From NCBI GenBank assembly GCA_900541025.1, contig UQIL01000050.1, positions 1 through 6,573 on the forward strand: a stretch of DNA of 6,573 bases. The letters are read 5' to 3'. Below, piece by piece: positions 4,649-6,573 of this stretch; the first letter of the stretch is position 1, and every line of letters begins with the position of its first letter. Below the pieces are notes generated by a model that saw only the letters and a list, made by a program, of their open reading frames with translations, did not search any database and was not told the DNA's origin. This stretch comes from an uncultured Collinsella sp. Its GTDB lineage: Bacteria > Actinomycetota > Coriobacteriia > Coriobacteriales > Coriobacteriaceae. The translations under genes and the position numbers were made by a program.

Positions 4649-6379
4649 GCTACAGAAAAGTCTTCTTCGCGCTCATGGATGTCCGATGCCGCGATCTATC
4701 AGATCTACCCGCGCTCGTTTAAGGATTCGACTGGTTCGGGTCTGGGCGATATCGCGGGCATTACCCAGCAGATGGACTATCTTGAGCGGCTGGGTATCGA
4801 GGCCATCTGGCTGAGCCCGTTTTACCCATCGCCTCTTGTCGATGGTGGCTATGATGTGGCGGACTACTGCGATGTCGATCCACGTCTCGGCTCGCTTGAC
4901 GACTTCGATGATATGATCGCTGCGGCTCACGCGCGCGGCATCAAGGTCATCGTCGACATCGTGCCCAACCATTCATCCAGCCAGCACCCCTGGTTCAAAG
5001 CCGCTCTTGCCGCCGGCCCCGGATCGCCCGAGCGCGCCCGTTATATCTTCCGCGATGGTCGCGGCGAGCATGGCGAGCTGCCTCCCACCAATTGGAATGC
5101 CAACTTTGGCGGCCCCGCATGGACGCGTGTTGCGGACGGTCAGTGGTATCTGCACATGTTTACGCCCGAGCAGCCGGACTTTGACTGGTCATGCCCTGAG
5201 GTTCACGCGCTCTTTTGCGACGTCCTGGCGTTTTGGAGCGATCGAGGCGTCGACGGCTTTCGCATTGATGTGGCGCAGGGTCTCGCCAAGGATCTCGACC
5301 GCGATGACCTCGACCGGTGGCATCTCGCCGAGGGCGATGACATGGTTGACGACGGCACCCATCCGCTGTGGGACCGCAACGAGGTCCACGAGATCTATCG
5401 AGAGTGGCGCCGCGTGTTCGACCGCTATAATCCGCCACGCAGCGCCGTTGCCGAGGCGTGGGTGCTGCCCGAGCGCCAGTATCTCTACGCGCGTCCCAGC
5501 GAGCTTGGCCAGACATTCAACTTTGAGTTTGCCAAGGCCACTTGGACCTATGATGACATGCACACTGCAATCGAGAAGGGCTTGAAGGCAGCCGTCGAAT
5601 CCGATTCCGCCTCGACCTGGGTACTCTCCAACCACGACGTGCCGCGCGTGGCGACACGCTATGCCCTGCCGCAAATCAAGGCGACGCGCTACCACCAGAT
5701 TGCGCTCGACTGGCTCTTGCGCGACGGGTCGTCTTATGATGAGGACCGTGAACTCGGCGAGCGCCGCGCGCGGGCGGCCCTTTTGCTTGAGCTGGCGCTT
5801 CCGGGCTCGGCATACGTGTATCAGGGTGAGGAGCTCGGCCTTTTTGAGGTGGCTGATATTCCGTGGGATGCACTCGAAGATCCCACTGCGACCAATACGC
5901 ACGGACCGAAGCGTGAGAAGGGGCGCGACGGCTGTCGTGTGCCCCTGCCGTGGGTGGCGGCGGACGATCCCGCGCAGGGCGGATCGTTTGGGTTTTCGCC
6001 GGCGGACGCCGATGCGGCGCCCCATCTGCCGCAACCTGCATGGTTTTCCGATTACGCTGTCGATAGGGAAGAAGCGGACCCGACATCGATGCTTGCGCTC
6101 TATCGTGACGCCCTCTGGCTGCGGCGCAAGCTGCGCGGGTGCGCCAACGATCTTGCGTGGCTCGATCTTGACGGGCGCACCGGTCTTGCGGATGGCGCCG
6201 AGGGCGCCGAGGGCGGCGTCATCGCCTATCGCCGCGACAACGGCTGGGCGTGTGTGACGAACTTCGGTGCAGCACCCGTGGAGTTGCCGGCGGGCAGGGT
6301 CCTGCTCACCTCATCACCGCTTGCAGACGGCAGGCTCGCGCAGGACAGCTCTGCCTGGATCATGCTCGGTGAGATGTAA
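4646..6379 (+). CDS. GH13 alpha-glucosidase / oligo-1,6-glucosidase
   Basis: This 577-residue protein should hydrolyse terminal alpha-glucosidic bonds of short oligosaccharides, such as isomalto- or malto-oligosaccharides, sucrose or trehalose, releasing glucose in the cytoplasm. No signal peptide is seen. All four GH13 regions are present: DIVPNHS (104-110), GFRIDVA with nucleophile D208, VAEAWV with acid/base E270, and LSNHDVPR with stabiliser D331. AIYQIYPRSF near the N-terminus starts the TIM barrel. GLFEVADIPWDALEDP and RDGCRVPLPW closely resemble actinobacterial alpha-glucosidases such as the Bifidobacterium enzymes, probably subfamily GH13_30, though I am unsure of the subfamily. The C-terminal beta domain includes a short GAEGAEGG loop made by a tandem 9-bp repeat (6194-6211). 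The gene stands alone between two tRNA-Gly genes with no transporter or regulator beside it. Weak promoter-like boxes lie at about 4572-4602, but none is convincing. Exact substrate cannot be read from sequence. Confidence 0.93.
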   Translation: MATEKSSSRSWMSDAAIYQIYPRSFKDSTGSGLGDIAGITQQMDYLERLGIEAIWLSPFYPSPLVDGGYDVADYCDVDPRLGSLDDFDDMIAAAHARGIKVIVDIVPNHSSSQHPWFKAALAAGPGSPERARYIFRDGRGEHGELPPTNWNANFGGPAWTRVADGQWYLHMFTPEQPDFDWSCPEVHALFCDVLAFWSDRGVDGFRIDVAQGLAKDLDRDDLDRWHLAEGDDMVDDGTHPLWDRNEVHEIYREWRRVFDRYNPPRSAVAEAWVLPERQYLYARPSELGQTFNFEFAKATWTYDDMHTAIEKGLKAAVESDSASTWVLSNHDVPRVATRYALPQIKATRYHQIALDWLLRDGSSYDEDRELGERRARAALLLELALPGSAYVYQGEELGLFEVADIPWDALEDPTATNTHGPKREKGRDGCRVPLPWVAADDPAQGGSFGFSPADADAAPHLPQPAWFSDYAVDREEADPTSMLALYRDALWLRRKLRGCANDLAWLDLDGRTGLADGAEGAEGGVIAYRRDNGWACVTNFGAAPVELPAGRVLLTSSPLADGRLAQDSSAWIMLGEM

Positions 6380-6433
6380 GGGCCTCTTGCGGCGAGTTTG
6401 CGTTTGCCTACACCTTCCGTGGCGGCTGATGTC

Positions 6434-6451
6434 TTCGCGAGGTTCGCGAGG
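6434..6451. repeat. Tandem 9-bp repeat forming a small hairpin
   Basis: TTCGCGAGG occurs twice in tandem (6434-6442 and 6443-6451). The two TCGCGA cores can pair into a 6-bp stem with a GGT loop. No T run follows, so it is not a standard terminator. No intrinsic terminator is visible between the alpha-glucosidase stop and the next tRNA promoter. Confidence 0.5.
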
Positions 6452-6460
6452 GCGTTGCAA

Positions 6461-6508
6461 AACTTTTCAAAAAAAGTTCTTGCATAGGATGCGGGCATCA
6501 CGTAAGAT
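6461..6508 (+). promoter_or_regulatory. Promoter of second tRNA-Gly with T/A element
   Basis: The -35 is TTGCAT (6480-6485) and the -10 is TAAGAT (6503-6508), with a 17-bp spacer. AACTTTTCAAAAAAAGTT (6461-6478) lies directly upstream and is a variant of the element at the other two tRNA promoters. The -10 again ends 12 nt before the mature tRNA. Confidence 0.75.
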
Positions 6509-6520
6509 TAATCCCCGTAA

Positions 6521-6573
6521 GCGGACATGGCTCAGTTGGTAGAGCACAACCTTGCCAAGGTTGGGGTCGCGGG
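6521..6573 (+). tRNA. trnG-GCC: tRNA-Gly (anticodon GCC), second copy, cut by window end
   Basis: The 53 visible bases are identical to the first 53 bases of the tRNA-Gly at 4392. They include the acceptor 5' strand, D arm, the GCC anticodon arm and the start of the T arm. The 3' part, with CCA and any terminator, lies beyond the window. Confidence 0.95.

Noticed and set aside
5189..6034. 281-codon minus-strand open frame within the alpha-glucosidase
   Set aside because: Antisense shadow of conserved GH13 motifs with no domain of its own.

Overview
This window most likely comes from a gut actinobacterium of class Coriobacteriia, probably Collinsella or a close relative. The evidence is the GC-rich coding DNA, tRNA genes with encoded CCA, and an alpha-glucosidase that strongly resembles actinobacterial (Bifidobacterium-type) enzymes. 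The genus is my inference from general resemblance, not a database match.

Layout. (1) Positions 1 to about 475: the 5' part of an IS110-family insertion sequence. The first 66 codons of its transposase run leftward off the window. About 260 bp of structured, GC-rich non-coding DNA lies upstream of the start codon, where IS110-group elements encode their bridge RNA. (2) About 476-966: an intergenic region with no believable protein gene. It holds two perfect short hairpins (one a likely orphan terminator), a very large 125-nt near-palindrome with perfect 29-bp outer arms, and the tRNA-Leu promoter. Between about 476 and 581 I see only weak short inverted repeats. (3) 967-1089: tRNA-Leu(GAG) and its UUCG-loop terminator. 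(4) 1116-4286: two co-oriented genes forming a partner-switching signalling module. The first is a PAS-GAF-SpoIIE/RsbU-type PP2C phosphatase. The second is an unusual fusion of an RsbV-like STAS anti-anti-sigma domain to an RsbW-like HATPase anti-sigma kinase. (5) 4351-4506: promoter, tRNA-Gly(GCC) and terminator. (6) 4646-6379: a cytoplasmic GH13 alpha-glucosidase / oligo-1,6-glucosidase. (7) 6461-6573: promoter and 5' part of a second tRNA-Gly(GCC), identical to the first over all visible bases and cut by the window end.

How the parts work together. The phosphatase should sense a signal through its PAS and GAF domains and dephosphorylate a STAS domain, plausibly the one in the next gene. 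That would change how the fused kinase domain binds its target, which is probably a sigma factor not encoded here. The alpha-glucosidase releases glucose from imported oligosaccharides and looks like an independent unit between the two tRNA-Gly copies. All three tRNA promoters share a striking T-run/A-run element directly abutting the -35 box.

Most noteworthy are the candidate IS110 bridge-RNA region with a -10 box but no adjacent -35, the giant palindrome beside the tRNA-Leu promoter, the STAS-HATPase fusion with no sigma gene nearby, and the shared tRNA promoter element.
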